Source: an uncultured Bacilli bacterium
GTDB lineage: Bacteria; Bacillota_I; Bacilli_A; RF39; UBA660
Direction of reading: 5' to 3'
Length of the DNA stretch: 34,101 nucleotides
Assembly: GCA_947588685.1 (NCBI GenBank)
Contig: CANPYM010000011.1
Location: 1-34,101, forward strand
Below are positions 23,187 through 32,078 of this stretch, piece after piece. Below the pieces are notes generated by a model. The model saw nothing but the letters and a program-made list of their open reading frames with translations. It made no database searches and was not told the origin of the DNA. The position numbers and the translations under genes are program-made. Numbering within the stretch: position 1 is the stretch's first letter; the number at the start of each line of letters is the position of its first letter.

Positions 23187-24859
23187 GCGCCCTCCTTAAC
23201 CGGTATATAAGTTTTACCTAAAGCTTCAACATAGTGTTTAATTTTGGCTTCACTTAACTCTTGCCAATGTTCCATATACCAGTTGAAATCATCCATATTA
23301 CTTAAGTAACATCCCTCATATGTTGTTGTATAGACATTAAATAATTCATAAGGAATTCTTTGATATGCATACCAGTTTTTAATATTGTAAGTTTGACCGG
23401 ATTCTTTCTTTAGTAAAGCATCAGTATTATAATTACGACCATATATTCGTAAATGGTTTTCGGTTACAGGATACATTTTTTCCCAGTCGGCAGCAACAGC
23501 ATAGGCTACTTTATAAGTATTTTTATCCCCTTGGTTAGTTAAGATAATTTCCCATCCAGAGTAGTAATCATTACCAATACTGTTATGGTGATTATCATAA
23601 ACATAGTGAGCAACCGCTCCGTAGTAACCGACAGCTTGCATACGGCGATGAAGTCTAATTAGACTGGTAGGGCCCATTAACATGCCTTCACCATTGTCTT
23701 CTCTTGTTAATAAAACTTTAAGACCGTGTTCCTCATAACGTTTTTTTTCATATAGAGATTGGGTTAAGTTTAGATCTCTTTCCTTAATTTTACTATTAAC
23801 GGCACCCGGATCACTACCGCCATGACCAGGCGTTATAACAATATCATAAAGATATTTAAAGTCTTCAATTTTAATAGTTGGATGATTATTAGGATAAGTG
23901 AAAGTAACAAGTTTGTTACCAACTTTAGCCCGAACTAGTTTTTCACTAACATCTCTTTCGTCGATGATAGCATATTCATCATCTTCCGTCCGGATATTCA
24001 TTTCATAAGTACCATTTTCTAAATTATTTAGCTTAATGTCACCGGTATAGGTTGTTGTATTGGTAGCTTTCATATCGATTTGCTCACAATTACCATTTTT
24101 GCATAGCCGAATTTTAAACATACCATGGCCAGCTTTAACATAACCTGTTACATTAACACCGGTATTTGTCCATTTCATAGCTGTTAAGGTATTGGTGTTC
24201 TTATTTAGATTAGGTTTTTTGGTTGTAGTTGCACCTTTTTCATTTTTATCAGCCGTTGGTACAACTTTAGTTGAAACAGGCCGATTTTTAACTTTAACAG
24301 TTCTTTTAACGGATACTTCGTTACCTGAAGAATCACTAACTTTGTAAGTTAAAGTATAAGTTCCAACTTTTTTCCGATTAACTTCACCTTCGATGATAAC
24401 CTTATCCTGTAAGTCAGTATCATAATCATCTGAAACTTCATAGCCTGGTTCTTTATAAGTATCACCAACATACATTTCCATACTAGATTTACCTTTAAGC
24501 TTAATTATGGGTGCATTCTTATCAACAACATTGATAATTCGGTAGACATTATAACCAATGATACTATTACTATCATCATTATAACTAATAAAATATTTAC
24601 CAACTTTGGTATTATCAATTACACCTTGGTAGGCTATATCATATTTTTTATTATTAACAAGCATCGTTGCTTTTTCATCATCATATTCTTCATTAATGGC
24701 TAGTGAAATATTACTATCGCCGTTTAACTTTAGCTGATAAGTATTTTTAACTTTAATATCTTTGGTATCTTCATAATATTGATATCCTAAATATATGCCA
24801 TTACTAAGAATGATAAGACCGATAATGATGTATAGACTAATTATTATTCCTTTCTTCAT
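23183..24859 (-). CDS. Membrane-anchored N-acetylmuramoyl-L-alanine amidase with Ig-like domain
   Basis: About 558 aa. An N-terminal anchor helix (IIISLYIIIGLIILSNGIYL) is followed by an Ig-like DUF5011-type domain (about residues 115-195, MYVGDTYKEPGYEV ... GTYTLTYKVSDSSGN), a Thr/Lys-rich linker, a second beta-rich region, then the amidase_3 domain from about residue 340. The zinc site is visible as ITPGHGGSDPGA (His), KERDLNL (Glu) and DNHHNS (His). It would cleave the stem peptide from peptidoglycan outside the membrane. The frame opens at 24874, but ATG 24859 follows AAAGGG. It overlaps the GNAT gene by 23 nt. Confidence 0.9.
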   Translation of the reverse strand: MKKGIIISLYIIIGLIILSNGIYLGYQYYEDTKDIKVKNTYQLKLNGDSNISLAINEEYDDEKATMLVNNKKYDIAYQGVIDNTKVGKYFISYNDDSNSIIGYNVYRIINVVDKNAPIIKLKGKSSMEMYVGDTYKEPGYEVSDDYDTDLQDKVIIEGEVNRKKVGTYTLTYKVSDSSGNEVSVKRTVKVKNRPVSTKVVPTADKNEKGATTTKKPNLNKNTNTLTAMKWTNTGVNVTGYVKAGHGMFKIRLCKNGNCEQIDMKATNTTTYTGDIKLNNLENGTYEMNIRTEDDEYAIIDERDVSEKLVRAKVGNKLVTFTYPNNHPTIKIEDFKYLYDIVITPGHGGSDPGAVNSKIKERDLNLTQSLYEKKRYEEHGLKVLLTREDNGEGMLMGPTSLIRLHRRMQAVGYYGAVAHYVYDNHHNSIGNDYYSGWEIILTNQGDKNTYKVAYAVAADWEKMYPVTENHLRIYGRNYNTDALLKKESGQTYNIKNWYAYQRIPYELFNVYTTTYEGCYLSNMDDFNWYMEHWQELSEAKIKHYVEALGKTYIPVKEGA

Positions 24860-25367
24860 ATTCAACCCTTTCAATCTTCTTCACTTTTTCAATTCTCTTC
24901 ATTAATGTTTCCGTTCTTTGTTTATAGCCAAGATGTCGGTAGAACTCTTTGGCGTTAGTATTATATCCGAAGCATTCTAGTAAGACGTCATGGCATCCAA
25001 CACTTGCCAAATAATTTTCAGCATAGGCAAGTAATTTTTGACCGATGCCTTGGTGTTGATAGGCCTTGGTAATGACGATATCGGAAATGCGACCCCGTTT
25101 AGGTGCTTTAAAGTCAAATGTTTCTTCTTCATCATTATTGATGAGGGTAACGACAAGACCAATTAGTTTACCATTATCTTCGGCAACAAAGATTTTTCCC
25201 TCATACTTATGAACATTCATCATGATAAAAGCAAATACTTCATCGCGGTAATGCGAAGTTATAATATTATATCTATCTTCATCAAGACGGACAATTAGTT
25301 CTTGAAGTTCAACTAACAAATCTTTAACTTCATCAGCGTCTTTTTCTTCATATTCCCGGATTTCCAT
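24837..25367 (-). CDS. GNAT-family N-acetyltransferase
   Basis: A 176-aa acetyltransferase. The acetyl-CoA loop appears as ISDIVITKAYQHQGIGQKLL (motif A, Q-x-x-G-I-G), followed by AENYLASVGC and EFYRHLGYKQR (motif B). Substrate unknown. The Lys/Glu-rich tail overlaps the start of the amidase gene. GGTGG precedes ATG 25367 and an extended -10 (TGATATAAT) lies just upstream, so it probably heads the operon down to comEB. Confidence 0.9.
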   Translation of the reverse strand: MEIREYEEKDADEVKDLLVELQELIVRLDEDRYNIITSHYRDEVFAFIMMNVHKYEGKIFVAEDNGKLIGLVVTLINNDEEETFDFKAPKRGRISDIVITKAYQHQGIGQKLLAYAENYLASVGCHDVLLECFGYNTNAKEFYRHLGYKQRTETLMKRIEKVKKIERVEYEERNNN

Positions 25368-25417
25368 TAAACCACCAATTTCATTATATCACAATGTAAC
25401 CTAAATCCCCTTATTTT

Positions 25418-26377
25418 TTAATATGTTTGCCTTAAAAAATCTAAACTTTTAACCTTAAGGTAAGGTTTAGTAGTTTCTTCATTTGTAAATAAAATGGCAT
25501 GACCACCATTATTCCACCAGTCATCAACGTTTTTCTCTTGATCATCAATTAAAAAAACATTAGCGCGTGTTGATGATTTGGAAGGAAGATAAAGTTTAGG
25601 AACGACGATAGCACTTTTAGGCGTTTTAGGAGGAACAGATATAATCGGTAAGATAATGCCTTGATCTCTAAAATAGTTAATTTTTTCTTTTTCTTCATCA
25701 TAAGAATGACTAGTTGAAATTAAAAAGACACGACCTTTTAAAGGATAAGTAACCTCTTTTAAAATGGTAAGGCCATCGGCAAGTGGGGTAGAAGAATAGA
25801 TATGCTTATGCCAATCGGTAGTAGCAAGAGCTTCTTTCCACCCTAATTTTTTAGCTTTTTCACGCATTCTAGACTCGGTATCAAGGATAACGCCATCAAT
25901 ATCAATCATAAAGACGCTCTCCTTATTAATAAAGGCTGCAATATACATCTCACTATAAAGACGACGGTTTCGTAATATTAAATCAGCATATGAATCATTT
26001 AAAGAAGTGCCTTTTTTAGAATCGCAAAATGACCTAAAATCTTTCGCATAAGGTAGACCGAAAAAATCAGCCATAAGTTGGTGATAAAAGCGACATAAGT
26101 AGATATCAGGTTCCTTGGTATTAGGACTATAAGGTACTGGTTCTTGATAATAACGAATATCAAAATCATTTAATAGTAAAATAAGTTTTTCATTTCCCCA
26201 TCTAACACTAACTCTAATATATTCATCAAAATTATTTAAGCAACCTTCTTCATATACATTTTGAATAACCTTATTCTCACCATTATGTTGTTTTACTATA
26301 TATGTTATACAAGCGTTTATAAGTTCTTTCCTAGATTCTTTATCTAAACTTTTTAAATAATGAAAATATCTTTCCAT
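25418..26377 (-). CDS. Two-part protein with C-terminal HAD-family phosphatase domain
   Basis: A 319-aa protein. The C-terminal part from about residue 155 has HAD motifs: FMIDIDGVILD with D159-x-D161 (motif I), FLISTSHS (motif II, S221/T222), a Lys near 254 (TPKSAIV) and FLIDDQEKNVDDW with D278-D279 (motif IV). It resembles 5'-nucleotidase-type or NIF-like HADs, with no large cap. Residues 1-150 are of unknown family (RWGNEKLILLLNDFDIRYY). ATG 26377 follows GGGAGG. The substrate is unknown. Confidence 0.8.
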   Translation of the reverse strand: MERYFHYLKSLDKESRKELINACITYIVKQHNGENKVIQNVYEEGCLNNFDEYIRVSVRWGNEKLILLLNDFDIRYYQEPVPYSPNTKEPDIYLCRFYHQLMADFFGLPYAKDFRSFCDSKKGTSLNDSYADLILRNRRLYSEMYIAAFINKESVFMIDIDGVILDTESRMREKAKKLGWKEALATTDWHKHIYSSTPLADGLTILKEVTYPLKGRVFLISTSHSYDEEKEKINYFRDQGIILPIISVPPKTPKSAIVVPKLYLPSKSSTRANVFLIDDQEKNVDDWWNNGGHAILFTNEETTKPYLKVKSLDFLRQTY

Positions 26378-26433
26378 AGATACCTCCCATAGTTAATTGG
26401 CTATTATTATAACATAAAAAAACAGATAATGGC

Positions 26434-27039
26434 TTAAATATTAGGAAATTCAGCCATTAATCTATTTATTTCTTGAAGTAAAAGATGGATATGGTAGCCA
26501 TCAGCAAGGCCATGATGAATGTGAATAAGTAAGTTAACATAATGATGATTATTTTCGGTTAACACTTTATCCCAAATAAATTGGGGAATAGTATTGTCTT
26601 TGGTGAAAGGTGGGACAAGTCCTGTAAAGGAGAACCAAGGGAGTGAAGATATCCAAATGACATCATTGGTCTCTTTACTAGTTGATTGGTTTAATTCTTT
26701 AAGACGCGCTTGTTCCTTTTTAAAGCTTTCTAGATGTTCAAAATAATTATCGACATCGGGACAATCAAAAAAGCCGGCATCACCATTATTAAGCCTCTCG
26801 GCGTATGAGCCTCTGATAACATCGTAATAGGTAATACTATTGTTTTCAAGCCGAAATTTAAAATTATCTATATTGTTAACAGCCTTGGTAATGATATAAC
26901 CAATACTAGCATATAAACCCTTATGTTCCTTACAATAATCAACGATTTTAGTAACATCTAGTTTAATAGTTAAATCAATAAAAGGGTTATCAAGATTTTG
27001 ATAATAGTTAAACATTTCTTCTCTTTCAAATTTTTTCAT
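26434..27039 (-). CDS. Chloramphenicol acetyltransferase-fold protein (CAT type A-like)
   Basis: A 201-aa member of the CAT family. The catalytic segment IHIHHGLADGYHIH holds H176 with D180, matching the HHxxxDG signature of trimeric CATs. Other family elements are DNFKFRL, ISSLPWFSFTGLV and the start FNYYQ. It is somewhat shorter than the usual 213-219 aa. Many chromosomal CAT-fold proteins do not modify chloramphenicol, so the name describes the fold and not a resistance phenotype. GGAGG lies upstream of ATG 27039. Confidence 0.85.
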   Translation of the reverse strand: MKKFEREEMFNYYQNLDNPFIDLTIKLDVTKIVDYCKEHKGLYASIGYIITKAVNNIDNFKFRLENNSITYYDVIRGSYAERLNNGDAGFFDCPDVDNYFEHLESFKKEQARLKELNQSTSKETNDVIWISSLPWFSFTGLVPPFTKDNTIPQFIWDKVLTENNHHYVNLLIHIHHGLADGYHIHLLLQEINRLMAEFPNI

Positions 27040-27153
27040 AAGAATCCTCCATTTTTGATAATTATATAAGGTATTAATTAAAACTTTTGCTAGGAGTTAA
27101 TATCCATTACAACGTCGCTTTATTTTATCATCTAATAATATTGTATCATAACA

Positions 27154-27182
27154 AGAAAAAAAGAAAAATGAACATTTTCTTT
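27154..27182 (-). terminator. Terminator of glyA
   Basis: Minus-strand stem AGAAAATG / CATTTTTCT (27180-27162, one bulge) followed by a T-rich run. Confidence 0.65.
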
Positions 27183-28408
27183 TAATCAACATATAATGGA
27201 TATTTTTCCGTTAACTTTTTAACTTCCGTTCTAACTTCATCTAAGATAGCTTCATCTTGATAATTTTTAAGTGTTTTACTAATTAGTTTACCAACAAGGA
27301 CGAAGTCTTCTTCTTTAAAACCTCTTGTTGTCATCGCTGGTGTGCCAAGACGAATACCACTAGTTTTAAATGGTGATTCCGTTTCATTAGGAATCGTATT
27401 TTTGTTGCACGTTATATGGACACAATCAAGAATATTTTGGGCATCTTTACCCGTCATACCAAGAGAAGATTTAACGTCAACAAGCATTAAATGATTATCA
27501 GTTCCATCAGATATAATAGGAAAGCCTTCTTCCTTTAAGGTATCAGCTAATACTTTAGCATTTTTAATGACTTGTTCTTGATATGTTTTAAACTCTGGCT
27601 GTAAGGCTTCATAGAAACATTCGGCTTTAGCACCAATAACATGCATTAAAGGGCCACCTTGAATACCAGGGAAAATGACTTTATCAATCTTGGTAGCAAT
27701 CTCTTCATTATTTGTTAAAATCATTCCCCCGCGTGGGCCTCTTAAAGTTTTATGGGTTGTTGTTGTAACAACATCAGCATAAGGAATAGGGGATGGGTGT
27801 AAGCCAGTTGCAACTAATCCGGCAATATGGGCCATATCAACCATTAGGTAAGCACCAACTTTATCAGCGATTTCTCTAAAACGCTTAAAATCGATAATTC
27901 TTGAGTAGGCACTAGCTCCGGCAATAATCATTCTAGGCTTTTCTCTTAGGGCAATCTCTTCAACTTCATCATAATTAATCATTCCTGTTGAAGAATCAAC
28001 ATTGTAAGCGACAATATCATAATCGATACCACTAAAGTTTAGGGCATGACCATGGGTTAGATGTCCGCCATGATTTAGATTCATTCCTAAAACTTTATCG
28101 TGGGGATTTAACAAAGCCCGATACACAGCCATATTAGCGCTACTACCCGAATGTGGTTGAACATTAGCATAATTACACTTAAATAATTCTTTAGCTAATT
28201 CCCGGGCGGTATCTTCGAAAACATCGATATATTCACATCCACCATAATATCTTTTATTAGGATATCCTTCCGCATACTTATTTGTTAAAACACTTCCTTG
28301 AAGTTTTAAAATATCTTTAGATACAAAGTTTTCTGAGGCAATTAATTCAATATTATTTTGCTGTCTATTAAGCTCATTTTCTAGAGCTTCTTCTAATTTT
28401 TTCATCAT
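27182..28408 (-). CDS. glyA: Serine hydroxymethyltransferase
   Basis: About 408 aa. The PLP enzyme interconverts serine and glycine and loads tetrahydrofolate with a one-carbon unit. Signatures: [52 protein letters not shown] and [16 protein letters not shown] with the PLP lysine. The frame opens at 28429, but GGAGTGAT eight bases before ATG 28408 marks the real start. Complete and of normal length. Confidence 0.98.
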   Translation of the reverse strand: MMKKLEEALENELNRQQNNIELIASENFVSKDILKLQGSVLTNKYAEGYPNKRYYGGCEYIDVFEDTARELAKELFKCNYANVQPHSGSSANMAVYRALLNPHDKVLGMNLNHGGHLTHGHALNFSGIDYDIVAYNVDSSTGMINYDEVEEIALREKPRMIIAGASAYSRIIDFKRFREIADKVGAYLMVDMAHIAGLVATGLHPSPIPYADVVTTTTHKTLRGPRGGMILTNNEEIATKIDKVIFPGIQGGPLMHVIGAKAECFYEALQPEFKTYQEQVIKNAKVLADTLKEEGFPIISDGTDNHLMLVDVKSSLGMTGKDAQNILDCVHITCNKNTIPNETESPFKTSGIRLGTPAMTTRGFKEEDFVLVGKLISKTLKNYQDEAILDEVRTEVKKLTEKYPLYVD

Positions 28409-28427
28409 AACTATCACTCCTAAGACC

Positions 28428-28436
28428 ATTATATCA
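28428..28436 (-). promoter_or_regulatory. Extended -10 promoter element of glyA
   Basis: TGATATAAT on the minus strand about 20 nt before the glyA start; no good -35. Confidence 0.4.
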
Positions 28437-28566
28437 TATTTGCGTATTTATTACACATAAAAGTATAAAAACTATAAAATTTATTTTAAAATGATAGTTT
28501 GTGTATGTATTTGGGATTAATTATCAATATAATCTATGCAATGTTCTTTTTCTTACTCATATTATT

Positions 28567-28669
28567 AAAAAAATACGTAAGCCGTTATGCAGTGGACCTA
28601 CGTATTTTTATTTGACTTAATTTTTAGTAAGCATTTTTTAATTATAATTGTTCCTATCGTAACGGCTTA
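28567..28669 (-). other. Structured intergenic element with nested inverted repeats and terminator
   Basis: Minus strand: AAAAATACGTA (28609-28599) pairs with TACGTATTTTT (28579-28569) and is followed by further T, a strong terminator downstream of the acyltransferase gene. Its large loop contains TAACGGCTTA (28587-28578), which is the exact complement of TAAGCCGTTA (28669-28660) located 50 nt upstream. The two pairings overlap by only 2 nt and could form a pseudoknot. Confidence 0.6.
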
Positions 28670-28672
28670 TAA

Positions 28673-29752
28673 TTAACTATGGGCTCTTCTTAGAATGATT
28701 CTTTTTTGATTAACGCAATTACTTAAGTATTTTAATATAATGCCACTGATAAAGCTTAAAACTAGAGCTATAATAATATTAGGTAGATAGTGATGGGTTA
28801 ATCTTAAAACACTAAGGACACCATTTATAAAAATCATGTGGCAAATATAGATATCGTATGAAAAGTAATCAGAAAAATCTAAAACTTTTCTTACGATTTT
28901 TAATTTGGATAGAGCTTTACCTATTAAGGAGTAGAAATAAAATAATGCCAAACTTTGAATAAGACAGAAATAATCATATGTTCCTGTGACTAACGTTTTA
29001 AGATCATCATCGATTATAGTAGAAGTAACTTTATATCTTAAGTAATACCAAGCTCCTATTGATAATAATAGAATAACGCTTTCAAGACAAGTAACTAAAA
29101 CTTTCCTTTTTGTGGTTGCATTGTTTTTCATCTTTTCTTTTAATAATGGGAAAATAGTAAATCCCATAATGAAGCAGTTAATTCTAACAATATGGAAATA
29201 ACAATCAAAGGCAAATCCTAAAATTTGAAATACTACCATAAATGTTAGAGTATAAAAGATATATTTTAAATCTGAATTTTGCGATTTATTTTTGATAAAT
29301 TGCTTTAAATCATATAAGAATGGCGTTAAAAGATAACAGAATAAAATATAAGGGATATACCATAGATGATGAACCCCGCCGATTGTCCCTGAAAATGTTA
29401 GAACGTCAAAAATAGTCCATCTCGTAAACATATCTGGCCTCATAAAGTAGTAGACAGGTAAAATAATTAATATGGCATATATGTAGTAGTCAATTAATAC
29501 TTTTTTCCAATTTTTTAAAATAAATTGGATTCTTTCTTTACCACTTTGAAAAGTATCCTTTTTACAACCATATAAGTAACCTGATAGCATTAGAAATAGA
29601 TCGACACCAACAGCTAGGAAGTTACCAAAAATCCCAACTTTTTTGCTATATCCATAAGCAAAGCCAATGACTTCAAAAATATGACAGAATATAACCATCA
29701 TCAACGCTATAAATCTTATCATACTTAAGTTATAGTCTTTTTCTTTTTTCAT
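28673..29752 (-). CDS. Acyltransferase-3 family membrane protein (OafA-like)
   Basis: About 359 aa with ten or so hydrophobic helices. SMIRFIALMMVIFCHIFEVI and VGVDLFLMLSGYLYG are the characteristic N-terminal RF...H and GVDxFxxxSG segments of acyltransferase 3 proteins, which O-acylate cell-surface sugars. HHLWYIPYILFCYLLTPFL is another family block. The frame opens at TTG 29761, which touches GGAG; ATG 29752 has proper spacing. Consensus promoter at 29807-29835. Monocistronic; target glycan unknown. Confidence 0.9.
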   Translation of the reverse strand: MKKEKDYNLSMIRFIALMMVIFCHIFEVIGFAYGYSKKVGIFGNFLAVGVDLFLMLSGYLYGCKKDTFQSGKERIQFILKNWKKVLIDYYIYAILIILPVYYFMRPDMFTRWTIFDVLTFSGTIGGVHHLWYIPYILFCYLLTPFLYDLKQFIKNKSQNSDLKYIFYTLTFMVVFQILGFAFDCYFHIVRINCFIMGFTIFPLLKEKMKNNATTKRKVLVTCLESVILLLSIGAWYYLRYKVTSTIIDDDLKTLVTGTYDYFCLIQSLALFYFYSLIGKALSKLKIVRKVLDFSDYFSYDIYICHMIFINGVLSVLRLTHHYLPNIIIALVLSFISGIILKYLSNCVNQKRIILRRAHS

Positions 29753-29806
29753 AATCTTCAACTCCTACTTTGTTATAGCGTTTGATAGCTTTTTGATTCG
29801 TTAGTT

Positions 29807-29835
29807 ATTATATCATAACTATAGCAGCTCTTCAA
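29807..29835 (-). promoter_or_regulatory. Promoter of the acyltransferase gene
   Basis: Minus strand: TTGAAG (29835-29830), 17-nt spacer, TATAAT (29812-29807) with TG before the -10. Confidence 0.8.
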
Positions 29836-29885
29836 TTATAATCAAGATTCATTTGGGGTGTAAGTGAAACTTGGATTTTATCAAA

Positions 29886-30338
29886 TTATTTTATTTCTTT
29901 TTCAAATATAATTCTTTGCTTTATAAATCCTATTTTTTCATAAAACTTTAGTGCCTCTTCATTAAAAGACCAACAATTAAGTTCTATTCTTTTACAATTG
30001 TTTTTTTCAGCAAATAGCGTAACTTCTTCAATTAATCTTTTGCCATAGCCTTTCTTTTTGTGATTGCTATCTATAACAAGTTCATCAATCCAAATGGCTT
30101 TAGGTTCTTTAATTTTATATTTAAATTTTATATATCCTACAATTTTTTCGTTATTTTCTATAACCAAGATTATTTCATATGGGTCTTTTAAAGCATAAAT
30201 TAAGTCTTTTTTTAATTCGATATCGCTCTTTTTAGCAAATATATCTTTTCTCTTTTCATAATGCATACTAAATCCCGCAATGTATAACTTTAATAAATTG
30301 TTATCGATATCCTTAATATTAGCTATTCTTACATTCAT
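29886..30338 (-). CDS. GNAT-family N-acetyltransferase
   Basis: About 150 aa. Motif A is IDELVIDSNHKKKGYGKRLI (Q/K-x-x-G-x-G), followed by CKRIELNCWSFNEEALKFYE and GFIKQR. These are classic GNAT blocks; the acceptor is unknown. The frame is open to 30377, but GGAGG lies 10 nt before ATG 30338. It follows the HD-domain gene on the same strand and is probably in its operon. Confidence 0.9.
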   Translation of the reverse strand: MNVRIANIKDIDNNLLKLYIAGFSMHYEKRKDIFAKKSDIELKKDLIYALKDPYEIILVIENNEKIVGYIKFKYKIKEPKAIWIDELVIDSNHKKKGYGKRLIEEVTLFAEKNNCKRIELNCWSFNEEALKFYEKIGFIKQRIIFEKEIK

Positions 30339-30380
30339 TTTAAATGTTCCTCCGCAATCTAATGATAGGAGATGCAATCA

Positions 30381-31061
30381 CTATTTATAAAATTCTTTCC
30401 ATCGTTTATTGTTTATAGATACTTTAGGAGATAAATTAAGTTTATCAGAAAAAGATTTAATTGCTTTAAAAACTTTTTTAGTAAAATAGTAATTGTTTAA
30501 TTCCTCCAAATCTATATTTTCATCACATATAAAGTTTATATAGAAATTATTATTTATTATTTCAAATTGAATATCATTTATATATTGATATTGTCTATTA
30601 CCTTTTAACTGCTTACCAGCTTCACTAATTCTAGAACCTTTTATGTCGATTTTATCGGCTAATATAATTACAAGTTGTATTATGTTATCGGTGGTAAAAC
30701 CATCACTATGATTTTTGATGGCATCTAAGACTAAATCTTTGTTTTTTAAAGGAATATTATTTTCTTCAATATATTTTTTAGCAAATTCATAACTCCTTTG
30801 TGCATGATTTTCTTTTCCTTTTGTGCAACCGGTATCATGTAAAAGAGCAGCTATTTTAGCCTCACAAATGAAATCATCATCATATTTTAATGATTTTAGT
30901 ATCTTTTCACAATAGTTTGCTACATTGTTAACATGGTTATAATCATGATATGCATAACCACCTTCAGCATCTTCATATTCGTGAATTTTTTCATATATCG
31001 CTATTATTGTTTTATCATTTTTAATTCTATTAAGATAATTGGTTAAATTCTCGCTTTGCAT
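30381..31061 (-). CDS. HD-domain phosphohydrolase
   Basis: About 226 aa. Metal-site residues appear as YHDYNHVNNVANYC (first His), AALLHDTGC (HD) and later LADKIDIK (Asp), the order of the HD superfamily, close to YpgQ/YfbR-like or 5'-nucleotidase HD proteins. GKENHAQRS and IKNHSDG may add metal ligands. The substrate is unknown. The frame opens at 31076; ATG 31061 is eight bases after GGAG. It overlaps the CMD gene by about 32 nt, indicating coupled expression. Confidence 0.85.
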   Translation of the reverse strand: MQSENLTNYLNRIKNDKTIIAIYEKIHEYEDAEGGYAYHDYNHVNNVANYCEKILKSLKYDDDFICEAKIAALLHDTGCTKGKENHAQRSYEFAKKYIEENNIPLKNKDLVLDAIKNHSDGFTTDNIIQLVIILADKIDIKGSRISEAGKQLKGNRQYQYINDIQFEIINNNFYINFICDENIDLEELNNYYFTKKVFKAIKSFSDKLNLSPKVSINNKRWKEFYK

Positions 31062-31383
31062 CCCCATCACTCCCATATACTTCTTTAATTAAAGGAAATG
31101 TGCTCCAAGCTTTAGGCCATCCGGCATAAAAGGCAAGTTGGGTTACCACTTCGACAACTTCTTCTTTGGTAATTCCATGCTCTTTTCCAATAGCAAGATG
31201 GCTTTTTAATTGTGGAAATAATCCTTGCGCAAATAATGCTGATATAGTTATTAAGCTTCTATCTCTTGGAGATAATTTATCTTCTCTACTCCATACCTCT
31301 CCGAATAAGACATCGTCATTTAATTCAGCAAATTTAGGGGCGATAGCACCCAACTGATCTCTTCCAGCTGTTTGTTTTTTCAT
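31030..31383 (-). CDS. Carboxymuconolactone decarboxylase (AhpD-like) family protein
   Basis: A 117-aa single-domain CMD protein: LNDDVLFGEVWSREDKLSPR, then DRSLITISALFAQG and HGITKEEVVEVVTQLAFYAG. It lacks the AhpD CxxC redox pair, so it is not an obvious peroxidase partner; family members of this kind are mostly uncharacterised. ATG 31383 follows AAAGGAGG. First gene of the CMD-HD-GNAT operon, behind an extended -10 embedded in the repeat module at 31422. Confidence 0.93.
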   Translation of the reverse strand: MKKQTAGRDQLGAIAPKFAELNDDVLFGEVWSREDKLSPRDRSLITISALFAQGLFPQLKSHLAIGKEHGITKEEVVEVVTQLAFYAGWPKAWSTFPLIKEVYGSDGDAKREFNQLS

Positions 31384-31421
31384 AGTATTCCTCCTTTATA
31401 ATTAATTCTATCCATTGTCTA

Positions 31422-31472
31422 TTTCATTAAATATTATATCAAAGAAAAAGCAAATCTCATATAGAGTTTGCT
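31422..31472 (-). repeat. Terminator/promoter module, copy 1
   Basis: Minus strand: stem AGCAAACTC/GAGATTTGCT, then a T-rich run that terminates the Nudix gene, then TGATATAAT (31438-31430 region), an extended -10 for the CMD operon. Nearly identical to 31999-32049. Confidence 0.75.
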
Positions 31473-31896
31473 AATTCAAATATTCAAGTATTTGTTCTGG
31501 ATACATTTTTAATTCTTTATTTTTAAACTTATTTATATCTATCCATATTCCACTAATTTCCTTACTATTATTAATTGTGTGGTATTCTTCTTTATAATTT
31601 TTATCTTCTATATTAACATTATAAAATAATATTAACTCGTGGGCCTTTTTCCCATTATAAGTAAATATATTTTCAGCAATGCCTAAGAATTCTCCTACGC
31701 TTATATCTATATTAAGCTCTTCTTTAAATTCTCTTTTTAGAGCATCTTTACTATTTTCTAAAAATTCAATACCGCCACCTATACTTCTATAAAATACCTC
31801 ATTTGTGACTTCATCATATCCTTCACTAACTAATATTTTGTTTTCTCTTTTTGCTATACCAAGAACAATGGGTCTTATTTCTTTAAACTTATCCAT
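31471..31896 (-). CDS. Nudix hydrolase
   Basis: A 141-aa Nudix protein. The box at residues 41-63 has G41, E47, R55-E56 and E59-E60, but the usual final Gly is replaced (ELNI). It starts with GIAKRENKILV and ends with WIDINKFKNKELKMYPEQ, as in small Nudix enzymes of the ADP-ribose/8-oxo-dGTP type. Substrate unknown. GGTGATAAGAT precedes ATG 31896. It sits between the two copies of a terminator/promoter module. Confidence 0.9.
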   Translation of the reverse strand: MDKFKEIRPIVLGIAKRENKILVSEGYDEVTNEVFYRSIGGGIEFLENSKDALKREFKEELNIDISVGEFLGIAENIFTYNGKKAHELILFYNVNIEDKNYKEEYHTINNSKEISGIWIDINKFKNKELKMYPEQILEYLN

Positions 31897-31998
31897 ATCT
31901 TATCACCACTTTCTATTATCAAACAAAAACTGCATAATATAAATAACAATATTTTTTCACAATATTCCTCATCTATAGTTAATTTCATTTGTTATTTA

Positions 31999-32049
31999 TT
32001 TCACTTAATATTATACCAAAGAAAAAGCAAATCTCATATAGAGTTTGCT
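31999..32049 (-). repeat. Terminator/promoter module, copy 2
   Basis: The hairpin and T-run (about 24 nt of stem-loop, same bases as copy 1) terminate the ABC operon. TGGTATAAT just beyond is an extended -10 for the Nudix gene. Within about 50 nt it differs from copy 1 at only a few bases. Confidence 0.75.
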
Positions 32050-32078
32050 TGGATAATTGTAATTTATATTTAGTTTAT

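Noticed and set aside
26434-27039. Chloramphenicol resistance gene
   Set aside because: The CAT fold and catalytic residues are clear, but chromosomal homologs often have other substrates; no mobile context is visible.
28430-28566. Glycine or other riboswitch before glyA
   Set aside because: An extended -10 lies about 20 nt before the start codon, leaving no room for an aptamer, and no known conserved core is seen.
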